A stretch of DNA of 64,000 nt, from positions 62,001 through 126,000 of the forward strand of contig JADKAC010000002.1 in the NCBI GenBank assembly GCA_016715425.1. Direction: 5' to 3'. The notes beneath the pieces were generated by a model. It was not told the DNA's origin. It worked only from the letters and a program-made list of their open reading frames with translations, and did not search any database. Origin of the DNA: Bacteroidota bacterium (GTDB taxonomy: Bacteria; Bacteroidota; Bacteroidia; Chitinophagales; BACL12). Below, one piece after another: positions 17,502 through 26,337 of the stretch (the stretch's first letter is position 1; every line of letters begins with the position of its first letter). The position numbers were made by a program, and so were the translations under genes.

Positions 17502-18242
17502 ATGCGATTTTTACAAGACACCGGAACATATTTTTTAATGCTGCGCAGAATGGTAATAAAACCGGATCGCATTAATATGTATTGGTTGGAAGTGCTGCGG
17601 CAAATGACCGACATTGGATTTGGCTCATTAATAATTGTGCTATTATCTTCTTTTTTTATCGGTGCTGTTACTGCCGTACAAACTGCTTATCAATTGGCAG
17701 GAACTGTTTTGGTTCCACCTTATTACCTCGGATTAATTGTAAGAAACACAACCATACTCGAATTAGCTCCAACATTTACCTGTCTGATTCTCGCCGGTAA
17801 AGTAGGTTCTAATATCGCATCTGAATTAGGTACAATGCGCATCTCCGAACAAATAGATGCTTTAGAAATTATGGGCGTTCCTACAGAAACTTATTTAATA
17901 CTTCCAAGAGTAATTGCTTCTGTTATTATGATTCCTGCGCTTGTGGTTGTTTCTGCCTTTGTTGGAATTGGAGGTGGTATGTTAGCAGGTTCTCTTACAG
18001 GTTACGCCAGCAGTACTGAATTCACATATGGTCTGCTTGCTTTTTTCGATCCTTATGATATCACTATGATGATGATTAAAGCTGTAACCTTTGGTTTTCT
18101 TATTTCTACTATTTCCTGTTTCAAAGGATTTTATATTCAAGGTGGTTCTATCGAGATTGGAAAAGCCAGCACACAAGCGGTGGTATTGAGTTGCATTTTT
18201 GTTTTATTAGCTGACTATATTCTTGCAGAATTATTATTATGA
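17502..18242 (+). CDS. MlaE-family lipid ABC transporter permease
   Basis: A 246-residue integral membrane protein of the MlaE/DUF140 family. Family features are the first helix with DIGFGSLIIVLLSSFFIGAV, the YYLGLIVRNTTILELAP region, LAGKVGSNIASELGTMRISE and QIDALEIMGVPTETYLILPR, then three further helices to the C-terminus. In Gram-negative bacteria the complex moves phospholipids between the two membranes. I use ATG 17502: the upstream in-frame extension is made of intergenic repeat sequence, and a -7 box lies just before this ATG. The stop overlaps the ATG of the ATPase gene by four bases (ATGA), so the two are translationally coupled. No MlaD-type substrate-binding gene follows in this window. 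Confidence 0.9.
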   Translation: MRFLQDTGTYFLMLRRMVIKPDRINMYWLEVLRQMTDIGFGSLIIVLLSSFFIGAVTAVQTAYQLAGTVLVPPYYLGLIVRNTTILELAPTFTCLILAGKVGSNIASELGTMRISEQIDALEIMGVPTETYLILPRVIASVIMIPALVVVSAFVGIGGGMLAGSLTGYASSTEFTYGLLAFFDPYDITMMMIKAVTFGFLISTISCFKGFYIQGGSIEIGKASTQAVVLSCIFVLLADYILAELLL

Positions 18243-19006
18243 TTGAAATTCAAGGCATAAATAAATCCTTTGGAAAGCAAACTGTCTTAAAAGACATTTC
18301 TACTGTTTTTAATCCGGGTCATACCAATTTAATTATCGGTGCTTCCGGTTCTGGGAAAACAGTTTTAATAAAATGCATTGTTGGATTATTACCTGTTAAT
18401 TCAGGAATTATTCTATTCGACGGAATAAAAATGAATACAGTTAATCAAAGAGGCAATAAAAATCTGCGAAGGCAAATCGGTATGTTATTTCAGGGATCTG
18501 CATTATTCGATTCAATGAGTGTGGAAGAAAATGTGATGCTACCATTAAATATGTTCAGCTCCGATACAAAAAAAGAAAAATTAAATAGAGTAAATTTTTG
18601 TTTGGAACGTGTTGAACTCACAGGTGTAAATAAAAAACATCCCGGAGAATTAAGTGGTGGTATGAAAAAACGTGTAGGTATTGCAAGAGCAATTGTTTTA
18701 AATCCACGTTATTTATTTTGCGATGAACCTAACTCCGGACTCGATCCAAAAACATCCATCGTAATTGATGAATTAATTGGCGAGATCACTAAAGAATATA
18801 ATATCACCACCATCATCAACACACATGATATGAATAGTGTGATGGGTATCGGAGAAAAAATATTATTTCTGCATGAAGGCAAAAAAGAATGGGAAGGCAC
18901 TAACAAAGAAATTTTGCATGCACAAAATGAAAATCTTGTCAACTTTATTTTCGCCAGCGATTTTTTAAAGGAAGCAAGAGACTATATGATCAACAGGGAT
19001 AAATAA
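18239..19006 (+). CDS. MlaF-type ABC transporter ATPase
   Basis: A 255-residue ABC ATPase that pairs with the overlapping permease gene. It contains Walker A GASGSGKT (near residue 35), the Q-loop GMLFQGSALFDSMSVEENV typical of the MlaF/Ttg2A group, the signature LSGGMKKRVGIARAI, Walker B YLFCDEPNSGLDP and H-loop NTHDM. The signature LSGGM in place of LSGGQ is normal for this group. It would energise lipid transport across the periplasm. The start overlaps the permease stop (ATGA). A 190-bp gap then leads to sucD. Confidence 0.93.
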   Translation: MIEIQGINKSFGKQTVLKDISTVFNPGHTNLIIGASGSGKTVLIKCIVGLLPVNSGIILFDGIKMNTVNQRGNKNLRRQIGMLFQGSALFDSMSVEENVMLPLNMFSSDTKKEKLNRVNFCLERVELTGVNKKHPGELSGGMKKRVGIARAIVLNPRYLFCDEPNSGLDPKTSIVIDELIGEITKEYNITTIINTHDMNSVMGIGEKILFLHEGKKEWEGTNKEILHAQNENLVNFIFASDFLKEARDYMINRDK

Positions 19007-19168
19007 AATTCTCAAAATCTTACCTTCATATAGTACCATGATGCCTTACAATAAAATCATCTTCTTATTTTTTTATTGATACAATATTTTAAGTAATATT
19101 CTATGTTATTAATGGAGTAATCAAATTCTTTCTCAATATCAATTTCAGTTCAACCATCTTTTAAGTTT

Positions 19169-19176
19169 TATCTTTG
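19169..19176 (+). promoter_or_regulatory. -7 promoter box of sucD
   Basis: TATCTTTG followed by CCCC, a perfect match to the Bacteroidota -7 consensus TAnnTTTG, lies 20 bp before the sucD ATG. No clear -33 TTTG is visible at the usual distance. Confidence 0.5.
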
Positions 19177-19196
19177 CCCCAAAATCAACAACTTAT

Positions 19197-20066
19197 ATGA
19201 GTGTATTAGTAGGCAACTATTCCAGAGTAATTGTACAAGGCTTCACAGGTAAGGAAGGTACTTTTCATGCAGAACAAATGATTGAATACGGCACCAAAGT
19301 AGTGGGTGGAATTACACCCGGAAAAGGTGGAACCAAGCATTTGGATAAACCTGTTTTCAATACAGTTTCTGAATCTGTTCAGAAAGAAGGCGCAAACACT
19401 TCTATCATCTTCGTACCGCCGGCATTTGCCGCAGATGCAATTCTGGAAGCAGCCGAAGCAGGTATCAAACTTATTGTTGCAATCACAGAAGGAATTCCTG
19501 TGCAGGATATGATTAAAGTAAAAAATTATTTGAATGGAAAAGATTGCAGATTGATAGGACCCAACTGTCCGGGTATAATTACACCCGGTGAAGCGAAAGT
19601 GGGAATCATGCCGGGATTTATTCATAAGCCGGGAACAATTGGAATTGTGAGTCGCTCGGGAACACTGACGTATGAAGCAGTGGATCAGGTAACAAAAACC
19701 GGATTAGGTCAAAGCACTTGCATCGGTATTGGTGGCGATCCTGTTATTGGAACAACCACATTAGATGCAATTCAATTATTAATGGCTGATGATGGAACAG
19801 AGGGAATAATTCTTATCGGTGAAATTGGTGGTACTATGGAAGCACAAGCTTCTTATTGGATAAAAGAACACGGAACAAAACCTGTTGTTGGATTCATCGC
19901 CGGACAAACAGCTCCGAAAGGCAGAACAATGGGCCATGCAGGTGCAATAGTTGGCGGCAAAGATGATACAGCCGCAGCAAAAATGGCCATCATGCGTGAG
20001 TGTGGAATTCATGTTGCAGATTCGCCAGCAATAATTGGCGAGATGATGTTTAAGGCGATTAAGTGA
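19197..20066 (+). CDS. sucD: Succinate-CoA ligase (ADP-forming) subunit alpha
   Basis: A 289-residue TCA-cycle enzyme subunit that, with SucB, converts succinyl-CoA to succinate with ATP or GTP formation. It has the CoA-binding Rossmann domain at the start (VIVQGFTGKEGTFHAEQMI), GGITPGKGGTKHL, and LIGPNCPGIITPGEAKVGIM. The phosphorylated histidine is His247 in the loop MGHAGAIVGG. The length is normal. sucB is not adjacent, which is common in this phylum. After the stop a run of GGTGAAT words begins within 10 bp. It is on the same strand as fumC, the enzyme two steps later in the cycle, with a small four-helix-bundle gene between. Confidence 0.96.
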   Translation: MSVLVGNYSRVIVQGFTGKEGTFHAEQMIEYGTKVVGGITPGKGGTKHLDKPVFNTVSESVQKEGANTSIIFVPPAFAADAILEAAEAGIKLIVAITEGIPVQDMIKVKNYLNGKDCRLIGPNCPGIITPGEAKVGIMPGFIHKPGTIGIVSRSGTLTYEAVDQVTKTGLGQSTCIGIGGDPVIGTTTLDAIQLLMADDGTEGIILIGEIGGTMEAQASYWIKEHGTKPVVGFIAGQTAPKGRTMGHAGAIVGGKDDTAAAKMAIMRECGIHVADSPAIIGEMMFKAIK

Positions 20067-20071
20067 GGAGA

Positions 20072-20188
20072 TGAGTGGTGAGTGGTGAGTGGTGAGTGGT
20101 GAATGGTGAATGGTGAATGGTGAATGGTGAATGGTGAGTGGTGAATGGTGAATGGTGAATGGTGAATGGTGAATGGTGAATGGTGAAT
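20072..20188. repeat. Heptamer array GGTGAAT/GGTGAGT (family A, reverse)
   Basis: About 16 tandem copies of a 7-bp unit, GGTGAAT or GGTGAGT, start six bases after the sucD stop codon. It is the reverse complement of the TTCACCA/CTCACCA arrays elsewhere in the window. The copy next to fumC at 20630 is in the opposite orientation, so the gene between them is flanked by inverted arrays. The unit contains TGA, so this strand cannot code through it. Confidence 0.9.
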
Positions 20189-20234
20189 AAAAAAATAAAA
20201 TATTTTTTTGAATTATATCATATTTAGAGAATAA

Positions 20235-20594
20235 ATGTTTTTAGAATTAAATCACAGAAATCTTGATGCATATAAGTTCACCAGAAAGTTTGTTTCTGAC
20301 TGTTATAAATTAACAAGTCATTTTCCTCCGGAAGAAAGATATCGTTTAACATCACAAATTAGAAGAGCAGCTATTTCAGTTCATCTAAATCTTTCGGAAG
20401 GCAGTTCCAGAAAATCACTTGCAGAAAGAAAAAGATTTTTTGAAATTTCCAGATCATCCATTATTGAGATTGATGCAGGCCTTGATCTTGCAATGGATCT
20501 TGGCTATTTTAATCCAGACAACTTTGGTGATTTTAAAGAATCAATAATTAACTGTTTTAAATATCTTAAAGGACTTATAAATTCATCCTCTTAA
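20235..20594 (+). CDS. Four-helix-bundle protein (23S rRNA IVP/TIGR02436 family)
   Basis: A 119-residue protein of the family first named for ORFs in 23S rRNA intervening sequences, structurally related to Avd-like four-helix bundles. Key segments are LDAYKFTRKFVSDCYKLTSH, the conserved FPPEERYRLTSQIRRAA, then SVHLNLSEGSSR and FEISRSSIIEIDAGLDLA. The protein forms pentameric barrels in known structures and probably binds nucleic acid, but its role is unresolved. It sits between sucD and fumC, flanked by inverted heptamer arrays (20072-20188 and 20630-20658), which makes it look inserted. A second family member lies at 22309. Confidence 0.85.
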   Translation: MFLELNHRNLDAYKFTRKFVSDCYKLTSHFPPEERYRLTSQIRRAAISVHLNLSEGSSRKSLAERKRFFEISRSSIIEIDAGLDLAMDLGYFNPDNFGDFKESIINCFKYLKGLINSSS

Positions 20595-20629
20595 ATTATA
20601 AATTTTGCATTATCATTTACTCAATACAC

Positions 20630-20658
20630 AATTCACTTTTCACCTTTCACTATTCACC
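20630..20658. repeat. Short heptamer array TTCACTT/TTCACCT (family A, forward)
   Basis: Four 7-bp words (TTCACTT, TTCACCT, TTCACTA, TTCACC) end two bases before the fumC ATG. They are opposite in orientation to the array at 20072, enclosing the four-helix-bundle gene in an imperfect inverted repeat. Confidence 0.8.
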
Positions 20659-20660
20659 AA

Positions 20661-22055
20661 ATGACCTTTCGCATCGAAAAAGACACCCTCGGCACTGTTG
20701 AAGTACAGGCTGATAAATATTGGGGTGCACAGACACAACGCAGTATTCAAAATTTTCCAATTGCTGCTGACATTAATAAAATGCCGAAAGAAATTATTCG
20801 TGCATTTGCCTACTTAAAAAAAGCAGCGGCAATTACCAATAATGAATTGGGTGTGTTGGATGCGGATAAATGTAAATTAATTTCTCAGGTATGCGATGAA
20901 ATTCTGGAAGGAAAATTAGACGCTGAATTTCCTTTGGTTGTTTGGCAAACAGGTAGTGGTACGCAAAGTAATATGAATGCCAATGAAGTAATTGCCAACC
21001 GTGCACATGTAATCAATGGTGGCAATTTAATGGATGAGAAAAAAAGTATGCATCCGAATGATGATGTCAATAAATCGCAGAGCAGCAACGATACGTTTCC
21101 AACGGCAATGCATATTGCGGCATATAAAATTTTAATAGAAAATACCATCCCCGGAATTACAAATCTGCGCAACACATTAGATGCAAAATCAAAAGCATTT
21201 ATGGATGTGGTTAAAATTGGTCGCACGCATTTTATGGATGCAACACCAATTACACTTGGTCAGGAATTTTCAGGTTATGTTGCGCAATTGGATCATGGAA
21301 TAAAAGCAATTAATAACACACTTGCACATCTCAGTGAACTCGCACTAGGTGGCACTGCTGTAGGTACAGGAATAAATACTCCCAAAGGCTATGATGTACT
21401 CGTTGCAAAACATATTGCGCAATTAACCGGCTTGCCATTTATTACTGCAAAAAATAAATTCGAAGCGTTGGCAGCACATGATGCAATTGTAGAATCACAT
21501 GGCGCATTAAAAACTGTTGCGGTGAGTTTGATGAAAATTGCTAATGATATTCGCATGCTTTCCTCCGGTCCGAGAAGTGGTATTGGCGAAATTCAAATTC
21601 CGGATAATGAACCCGGTTCATCCATTATGCCCGGCAAAGTAAATCCCACACAATGTGAAGCGTTGACGATGGTAGCTGCGCAAGTATTGGGTAATGATGT
21701 GGCAATAAATATCGGTGGCGCAACAGGACATTTTGAATTGAATGTTTTTAAACCAATGATGATTTATAATTTTCTGCATTCAGCAAGATTAATTGGTGAT
21801 GCATGTAATTCTTTTAATGAAAGATGTGCAGTTGGAATAGAACCCATCACAGAAAATATTAAAAAGCATGTAGATAATTCACTGATGTTAGTTACTGCAC
21901 TCAATCCAAAAATCGGTTATTACAAAGCAGCAGAAATTGCACAAAAAGCACATAAAGAAAATAAGACCTTGAAAGAAACGGCAATAGCACTTGGCTACCT
22001 AACAGCAGAAGAATTTGATGCATGGGTGAAGCCGGAAGAGATGGTGGGGAGATGA
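20661..22055 (+). CDS. fumC: Fumarate hydratase, class II
   Basis: A 464-residue class II fumarase, which reversibly hydrates fumarate to L-malate in the TCA cycle without an iron-sulfur cluster. The superfamily signature GSSIMPGKVNP is at residues 319-329. Other active-site regions are TGSGTQSNMNANEV, HPNDDVNKSQSSNDTFPTAM and KIGRTHFMDATPITLGQEFS, the last holding the catalytic His. Start and length are standard. The initiation region directly abuts a heptamer repeat. The stop is followed within a few bases by ATGTGCAAATGTG words, so the gene is bracketed by repeat families on both sides. Confidence 0.97.
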   Translation: MTFRIEKDTLGTVEVQADKYWGAQTQRSIQNFPIAADINKMPKEIIRAFAYLKKAAAITNNELGVLDADKCKLISQVCDEILEGKLDAEFPLVVWQTGSGTQSNMNANEVIANRAHVINGGNLMDEKKSMHPNDDVNKSQSSNDTFPTAMHIAAYKILIENTIPGITNLRNTLDAKSKAFMDVVKIGRTHFMDATPITLGQEFSGYVAQLDHGIKAINNTLAHLSELALGGTAVGTGINTPKGYDVLVAKHIAQLTGLPFITAKNKFEALAAHDAIVESHGALKTVAVSLMKIANDIRMLSSGPRSGIGEIQIPDNEPGSSIMPGKVNPTQCEALTMVAAQVLGNDVAINIGGATGHFELNVFKPMMIYNFLHSARLIGDACNSFNERCAVGIEPITENIKKHVDNSLMLVTALNPKIGYYKAAEIAQKAHKENKTLKETAIALGYLTAEEFDAWVKPEEMVGR

Positions 22056-22300
22056 AATGTTTAATGTGCAAATGTGCAAATGTGAGAATTAAATGATGAG
22101 CGGATGTGATGATTAGCCGATTAGCTGATGGGGAAAATGTGCGAATGTGAAAATGTGCGAATGTGCGAATGAAATAACCCGGAACCCGGAACTTGAAACT
22201 CGAAACTTGAAACTTTTTTTTGTCAATGTTCTAAGTCAATAGTCAAAGTTCTTTCGCCAAAAGCCAACAGCCAATAGCTAACGGCCAATAACCAATAAAT
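22056..22300. repeat. Composite intergenic repeat block after fumC
   Basis: In order, it holds ATGTGCAAATGTG words (G, 9-10 bp period), GATTAGCCGATTAGCTGAT words (F), more G words, then reverse words AACCCGGAACTTGAAACTC (D), a T-tract, GTCAATAGTCAAAG (C), and finally GCCAACAGCCAATAGC words (E) up to 22292. The D-C-E part has the same order and orientation as the block at 17,331-17,478. Like that block, it ends just before a plus-strand start codon. Confidence 0.85.
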
Positions 22301-22308
22301 AAAATGAA

Positions 22309-22674
22309 ATGAAAAACGAAACAGATAATGCATTGCTTGTTAAATCATTTGCATTTGCATTGCGAATAATTGAAGTGTATCAACTTTTAAGAGATGAGCT
22401 CAATGAAATTGATTTGGCAAAACAAATATTGCGCTCAGGGACATCTATAGGAGCCAATGCGGAGGAAGCTATTGGAGGGCATCCCGGCAATGATTTCTTT
22501 ACAAAAATTACTACCGCATATAAAGAATCACAAGAAACAAAATATTGGTTGCGCCTATTACATGAAAGCAAAATTTTAGATAATGATATTTCCGAATCAA
22601 TGCTAAATGATGTGGATGAATTGCTTCGAATTACAGGTTCAATTCTTAAAAATACAAAGGCTAATATTGAATGA
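22309..22674 (+). CDS. Four-helix-bundle protein (TIGR02436 family), second copy
   Basis: A 121-residue relative of the protein at 20235. It has the family's ALRIIEVYQLLRDELNEID, LAKQILRSGTSIGANAEEAI and TKITTAYKESQETKYWLRLL segments. This subgroup (SGTSIGANAEEA with KEAxETxYWL) is typical of stand-alone genes, whereas the 20235 copy belongs to the QIRRAAxSVxLNLxEG subgroup, so they are not recent duplicates. Its start lies 9 bp after a composite repeat block. The function is unknown; association with repeats is observed here, but a causal link is speculation. Confidence 0.85.
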   Translation: MKNETDNALLVKSFAFALRIIEVYQLLRDELNEIDLAKQILRSGTSIGANAEEAIGGHPGNDFFTKITTAYKESQETKYWLRLLHESKILDNDISESMLNDVDELLRITGSILKNTKANIE

Positions 22675-22780
22675 AAAACATTTTCTTCATTACAGCTCCC
22701 TTCAGGTAATTCTATAATAGAAAAAAAATTTGTATAATTATTAAATATTTCTTTTGTAATTTTTACCTAAAATCATCATT

Positions 22781-23089
22781 ATGGAAAAACTCATAAACGA
22801 ATTAGTAAACAAAGCCGGCTTAACAGAGGAGCAGGCTAGAAAATCTGCTGAAACAGTAAGCTTCTTTTTAAAAGAAAGAGTGCCATCAGGTTTCAGATCG
22901 CAGATAGATAATTTATTAAAAGGCGAAAAACTTGGTGACAGTATCAAAGAAGGATTAATGGATTCTGCTGTGGACGTTAAAGAAAAAATGGAAGATGTAT
23001 TAAAAGATGTGGGCGGCGTAACTGAAGAAGCAATTCAAAACATCAAAAAGAAAATGAATGAGATGTTTAATAAGAAGAAAGAAGAGTAA
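22781..23089 (+). CDS. Small helical protein of unknown function
   Basis: A 102-residue, highly charged, mostly helical protein. It starts MEKLINELVNKAGLTEEQAR and continues KSAETVSFFLKERVPSGF, a pattern seen in small DUF2267/DUF2780-like cytoplasmic proteins. The C-terminal 50 residues are Lys/Glu-rich (VKEKMEDVLKDVGGVTEEA). There is no signal peptide or membrane helix. It lies 4 bp before the SRAP gene and probably shares its transcript. I do not assign a function. Confidence 0.65.
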   Translation: MEKLINELVNKAGLTEEQARKSAETVSFFLKERVPSGFRSQIDNLLKGEKLGDSIKEGLMDSAVDVKEKMEDVLKDVGGVTEEAIQNIKKKMNEMFNKKKEE

Positions 23090-23092
23090 CTA

Positions 23093-23842
23093 ATGTGTTA
23101 CGACATTCAACAAATGGGTGATAAAATAATCCGGCAGGCAGAAAGGCAATTAGGTATCGAACATTTTGAATTAAAACAATTAGAGTTTAAATTTTTTCAT
23201 GTATCGGGATTTGCGCATCCGCAGGTAATGGTAATTTCTTCAGAGAAACCAGATACATTAGTTCCTATGCAATGGGGTTTAATTCCACCTTGGATTAAGT
23301 CGCATGAGGATGCAATAAAAATCAGTAATCAAACTTTAAATGCTCGCAATGATAGTGTATTTACCAAACCATCTTTTCGTCAGCTTATATTAAAACGCCG
23401 TTGCATAATTCCCATAAATGGATTTTATGAAAACAGAGATGTAGCAGGAAAAAAATATCCTTACTTTATTTATCGTGCTGATGAAGAACCATTGTTACTC
23501 GGTGGAATTTGGAACCGCTGGACAGATACAGAAACGGGGGAAGTATTGGAAACATTTTCCATAATTACCACAGATGCAAATGCATTAATGAGTAAAATTC
23601 ATAACAACAAACTTCGCATGCCTCTCATTATAAAACCTGAAGATAAAATGCGGTGGTTGGATACTACATTAAGCAAAGAAGACGTAGAAAAATTAATGCA
23701 ACCGTATTCTGAAAATGATTTGAAAGCACATACAGTTTCTAAACTCGTTAACCGCAAAAAAGATTTTACGAATGTGCCGGAAGTATCGCAAAGTTTTTCT
23801 TATCCGGATTTGGAATTTTTTGATGAGAAGAATAGAGATTAA
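23093..23842 (+). CDS. SOS-response-associated peptidase (HMCES/YedK, SRAP)
   Basis: A 249-residue SRAP protein that crosslinks covalently to abasic sites in single-stranded DNA and shields them. Cys2, exposed after Met removal (MCYD), is the crosslinking residue. Other family positions are PMQWGLIPPWI, the DNA-binding NARNDSVFTKPSFR, the Glu in PINGFYEN, and the His in MSKIHNNKLRMPLI. Between that His and RMP the loop is slightly longer than the usual HxRMP. It starts 4 bp after the small helical gene, so the two are probably one operon. Confidence 0.93.
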   Translation: MCYDIQQMGDKIIRQAERQLGIEHFELKQLEFKFFHVSGFAHPQVMVISSEKPDTLVPMQWGLIPPWIKSHEDAIKISNQTLNARNDSVFTKPSFRQLILKRRCIIPINGFYENRDVAGKKYPYFIYRADEEPLLLGGIWNRWTDTETGEVLETFSIITTDANALMSKIHNNKLRMPLIIKPEDKMRWLDTTLSKEDVEKLMQPYSENDLKAHTVSKLVNRKKDFTNVPEVSQSFSYPDLEFFDEKNRD

Positions 23843-23948
23843 AAGTTTTACAAAGAAGCTAAATAAATCGTATCCTAAATGCTTCCTCAGTTAATATAAA
23901 CTTAAAACTATCATAATCATTACAGTTTTATAAAATATTAAGAGTTTA

Positions 23949-25082
23949 TTATTCCACAAAATACTCGTACACATAAATTCCATCTTCTGCATTAGCCAGT
24001 AACAATATAGTTTTATTTTTTACCGAAAAAGAATGAAAGCGATGTGTTGCGTTAGGATTGATTTGTTGCATTTCAAAATGATTCGTTTCTAAATTCAATA
24101 ATCCTATATTAAATGACCATGAACTAAATGTACTATCCGGAATAGAATACAGAATTGTGAAAAGCGGATAGCTTGCACAATCAAAATCAAGAATTATAGC
24201 ATTACCATTCTGTACAGAAAAAATCTTTTCGCCATTCGCATCAATTATATTTTTGCCATCTGAAAAAAACATATTGCCATTACAATTTATAATATTATAC
24301 CTGGTCATATCATACTCATCGAAATCCGGAATGCCGAAAGTAGTATCGGGAAATATAGGTAAGCTATTCTCATACACAAATAAATCACTATTCATTTTTT
24401 TATACTTAAAAAGAGCAGGTGTTGTCGTTACAGAAAAATCCTTTTCACTTGCACCATTTTTAATAATCAGATTCTTACCATCAATAAAATATCCGCCTTG
24501 AATATCCGGATAAGGAAATGACCTTTCATAAACTGCTGCTTGCAAATCAGGGTATTGAATAAGAGCAATATTTTGCAACACTAAATTCTTATCAAATTCA
24601 GCCACCATTTTATACCCATGATTTTTTACAAAACCCGCACTCTCCAAAAAAAATCCCTCGAAATAAAATAAAGTAAATACAGAATTTTCTGCATAAATAA
24701 CATCAAACAAGTCAAAGAATTGAAATGAATCCCCTTGCCATTTACGCACAATATCAGGATTAATCCAGTTTGCTTCAGGATAATATTTTTCAAGTATCTG
24801 GTAAACAAATTCAGGCGGAATTGAATCAAATGAAAATTCGGCTAAAAAAATATCATTGTTATACTTTAAAATTGATTCTGACGTATGATCTGCAATTAAA
24901 AATGTATTATCATCCATAATGACACAGGGCTTTCCACCTTTAAATACATGTTCTGATTCAGGAAGCTTGTAAATTTTTTGAGAACTATTCAATGTCTGGC
25001 CAACACAAATATTTCCAATCATAAAAGCAAGTAAGAAAGTGCTGAATTTAAAATACCTAAAGTCTTGTAATAAATATTGCAT
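23949..25082 (-). CDS. Exported protein of unknown function
   Basis: A 377-residue protein with a signal peptide (STFLLAFMIGNICVGQ) when started at ATG 25082. The upstream in-frame extension to 25127 only adds residues before the signal and is less likely. The mature part has recurring short beta-strand patterns such as GKPCVIMDDNTFLIADH, GKNLIIKNGASEKDF and GNMFFSDGKNIIDANGEKIF, which suggests a beta-propeller. No known domain is recognised. It ends YVYEYFVE with no sorting domain. It is divergent from carA and convergent with the SRAP gene. Confidence 0.6.
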   Translation of the reverse strand: MQYLLQDFRYFKFSTFLLAFMIGNICVGQTLNSSQKIYKLPESEHVFKGGKPCVIMDDNTFLIADHTSESILKYNNDIFLAEFSFDSIPPEFVYQILEKYYPEANWINPDIVRKWQGDSFQFFDLFDVIYAENSVFTLFYFEGFFLESAGFVKNHGYKMVAEFDKNLVLQNIALIQYPDLQAAVYERSFPYPDIQGGYFIDGKNLIIKNGASEKDFSVTTTPALFKYKKMNSDLFVYENSLPIFPDTTFGIPDFDEYDMTRYNIINCNGNMFFSDGKNIIDANGEKIFSVQNGNAIILDFDCASYPLFTILYSIPDSTFSSWSFNIGLLNLETNHFEMQQINPNATHRFHSFSVKNKTILLLANAEDGIYVYEYFVE

Positions 25083-25202
25083 AACAAATAGAATTGAATG
25101 TATTAAAGCTAAAAAAAATCTCCACACTTAAAACATATTTCATCGAGAAACTTCATTACATAAATACATTTTGGGCATTCAATGTGGAAACCTAAAAATT
25201 CC

Positions 25203-25235
25203 TTTTGCCTACCCGACCTCGTCTGTGTATCTTTA
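25203..25235 (+). promoter_or_regulatory. carA promoter (-33 TTTTG, -7 TATCTTTA)
   Basis: TTTTG at 25203-25207 and TATCTTTA at 25228-25235 are 20 bp apart, the spacing of Bacteroidota housekeeping promoters. The -7 box ends 7 bp before ATG 25243. This rules out the upstream in-frame ATG 25171 as the main start and predicts an almost leaderless carA mRNA. Confidence 0.6.
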
Positions 25236-25242
25236 CGCTTTA

Positions 25243-26337
25243 ATGGAAAACATCGAAAAAGTTCCTGCGGTTTTACTACTCGAAGACGGAACTGTTTACA
25301 AAGGCTACAGCGCCGGAAAAATTGGAACCACCACCGGCGAAATCTGCTTCAACACCGGGATGACCGGCTATCAGGAAATTTTTACTGACCCTTCTTACTT
25401 CGGACAAATACTGCTGATGACCAATGCACATATTGGAAATTATGGTGCCTATCAACCCGAAACAGAAAGCGATTATATAAAAATTTCAGGATTGGTGGTG
25501 CGCAATTATACTGTGCAATACAGTCGCCGCATGACCGAGCAAAGTATTCAGGATTATTTATTGGATGAAAGTCTTGTAGGTATTTCTGCGGTGGATACAA
25601 GAGCAATTGTAAGACACATACGAGATAAAGGTGCGATGAATGCAATTATCAGCAGCGAAACAACCGATGTGGAGCAACTGAAAAAACAATTGGCAGATGT
25701 ACCGTCAATGGATGGATTGGAACTCGCATCAAAAGTGAGTACAACAAAACCCTATTTTATCGGCAATCCGGATGCGGCAAAAAAAGTAATTGTGTATGAT
25801 TACGGAGTTAAGAAAAGTATTTTAAAAAATATTGCAGACAGAGATTGTTATCTGCAAATTGTTCCTGCGAAAACAACTTTTGCTGAAGCAAATAAATGGA
25901 ATCCCGATGCATATTTTATTTCCAATGGCCCCGGCGATCCTGCAACAATGGATTACGGAGTGGAAACAGTAAAACAAATTTTACAATCAGAAAAACCCAT
26001 GTTTGGAATTTGTCTCGGACATCAATTATTGGGATTGGCAAATGGAGTTTCTACTTATAAAATGCATAACGGACATCGTGGTGCAAATCATCCTGTTTTA
26101 AATAAGCTAACAGGTAAAGCAGAAATCACAACTCAAAATCATGGCTTTGGTGTTTCACCCGATGATATTTTAAAGTCGAAGAATATTCAAATCACACATG
26201 TGAATTTAAATGATGATACGATAGAAGGATTTCGCCTAACAGATAAAAAAGCATTCAGTGTGCAATACCATCCCGAAGCCACTCCCGGTCCACATGATGC
26301 AAGATATTTGTTTGATGAATTTATTAAATTGATGTGA
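25243..26337 (+). CDS. carA: Carbamoyl-phosphate synthase small (glutaminase) subunit
   Basis: A 364-residue subunit that hydrolyses glutamine and passes ammonia to CarB for carbamoyl phosphate, feeding arginine and pyrimidine synthesis. The N-terminal CPSase domain has LLEDGTVYKGYSAG and FNTGMTGYQEIFTDPSY. The class I glutamine amidotransferase domain has the nucleophile Cys257 in GICLGHQLLG, and His343 and Glu345 in QYHPEATPGPHD. ATG 25243 fits both the family length and the promoter. The stop codon TGA lies inside the first GTGAGAATGTGC word of the repeat block downstream. carB is not in the window. Confidence 0.96.
   Translation: MENIEKVPAVLLLEDGTVYKGYSAGKIGTTTGEICFNTGMTGYQEIFTDPSYFGQILLMTNAHIGNYGAYQPETESDYIKISGLVVRNYTVQYSRRMTEQSIQDYLLDESLVGISAVDTRAIVRHIRDKGAMNAIISSETTDVEQLKKQLADVPSMDGLELASKVSTTKPYFIGNPDAAKKVIVYDYGVKKSILKNIADRDCYLQIVPAKTTFAEANKWNPDAYFISNGPGDPATMDYGVETVKQILQSEKPMFGICLGHQLLGLANGVSTYKMHNGHRGANHPVLNKLTGKAEITTQNHGFGVSPDDILKSKNIQITHVNLNDDTIEGFRLTDKKAFSVQYHPEATPGPHDARYLFDEFIKLM

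Noticed and set aside
20235..22674. Diversity-generating retroelement (Avd-like four-helix-bundle genes)
   Set aside because: No reverse transcriptase gene, template repeat or variable-repeat target was found. The proteins fit the general IVP family rather than a DGR Avd in context.
25171..25242. Earlier in-frame ATG for carA
   Set aside because: A well-spaced -33/-7 promoter lies between this ATG and ATG 25243, and the family begins at the later one.
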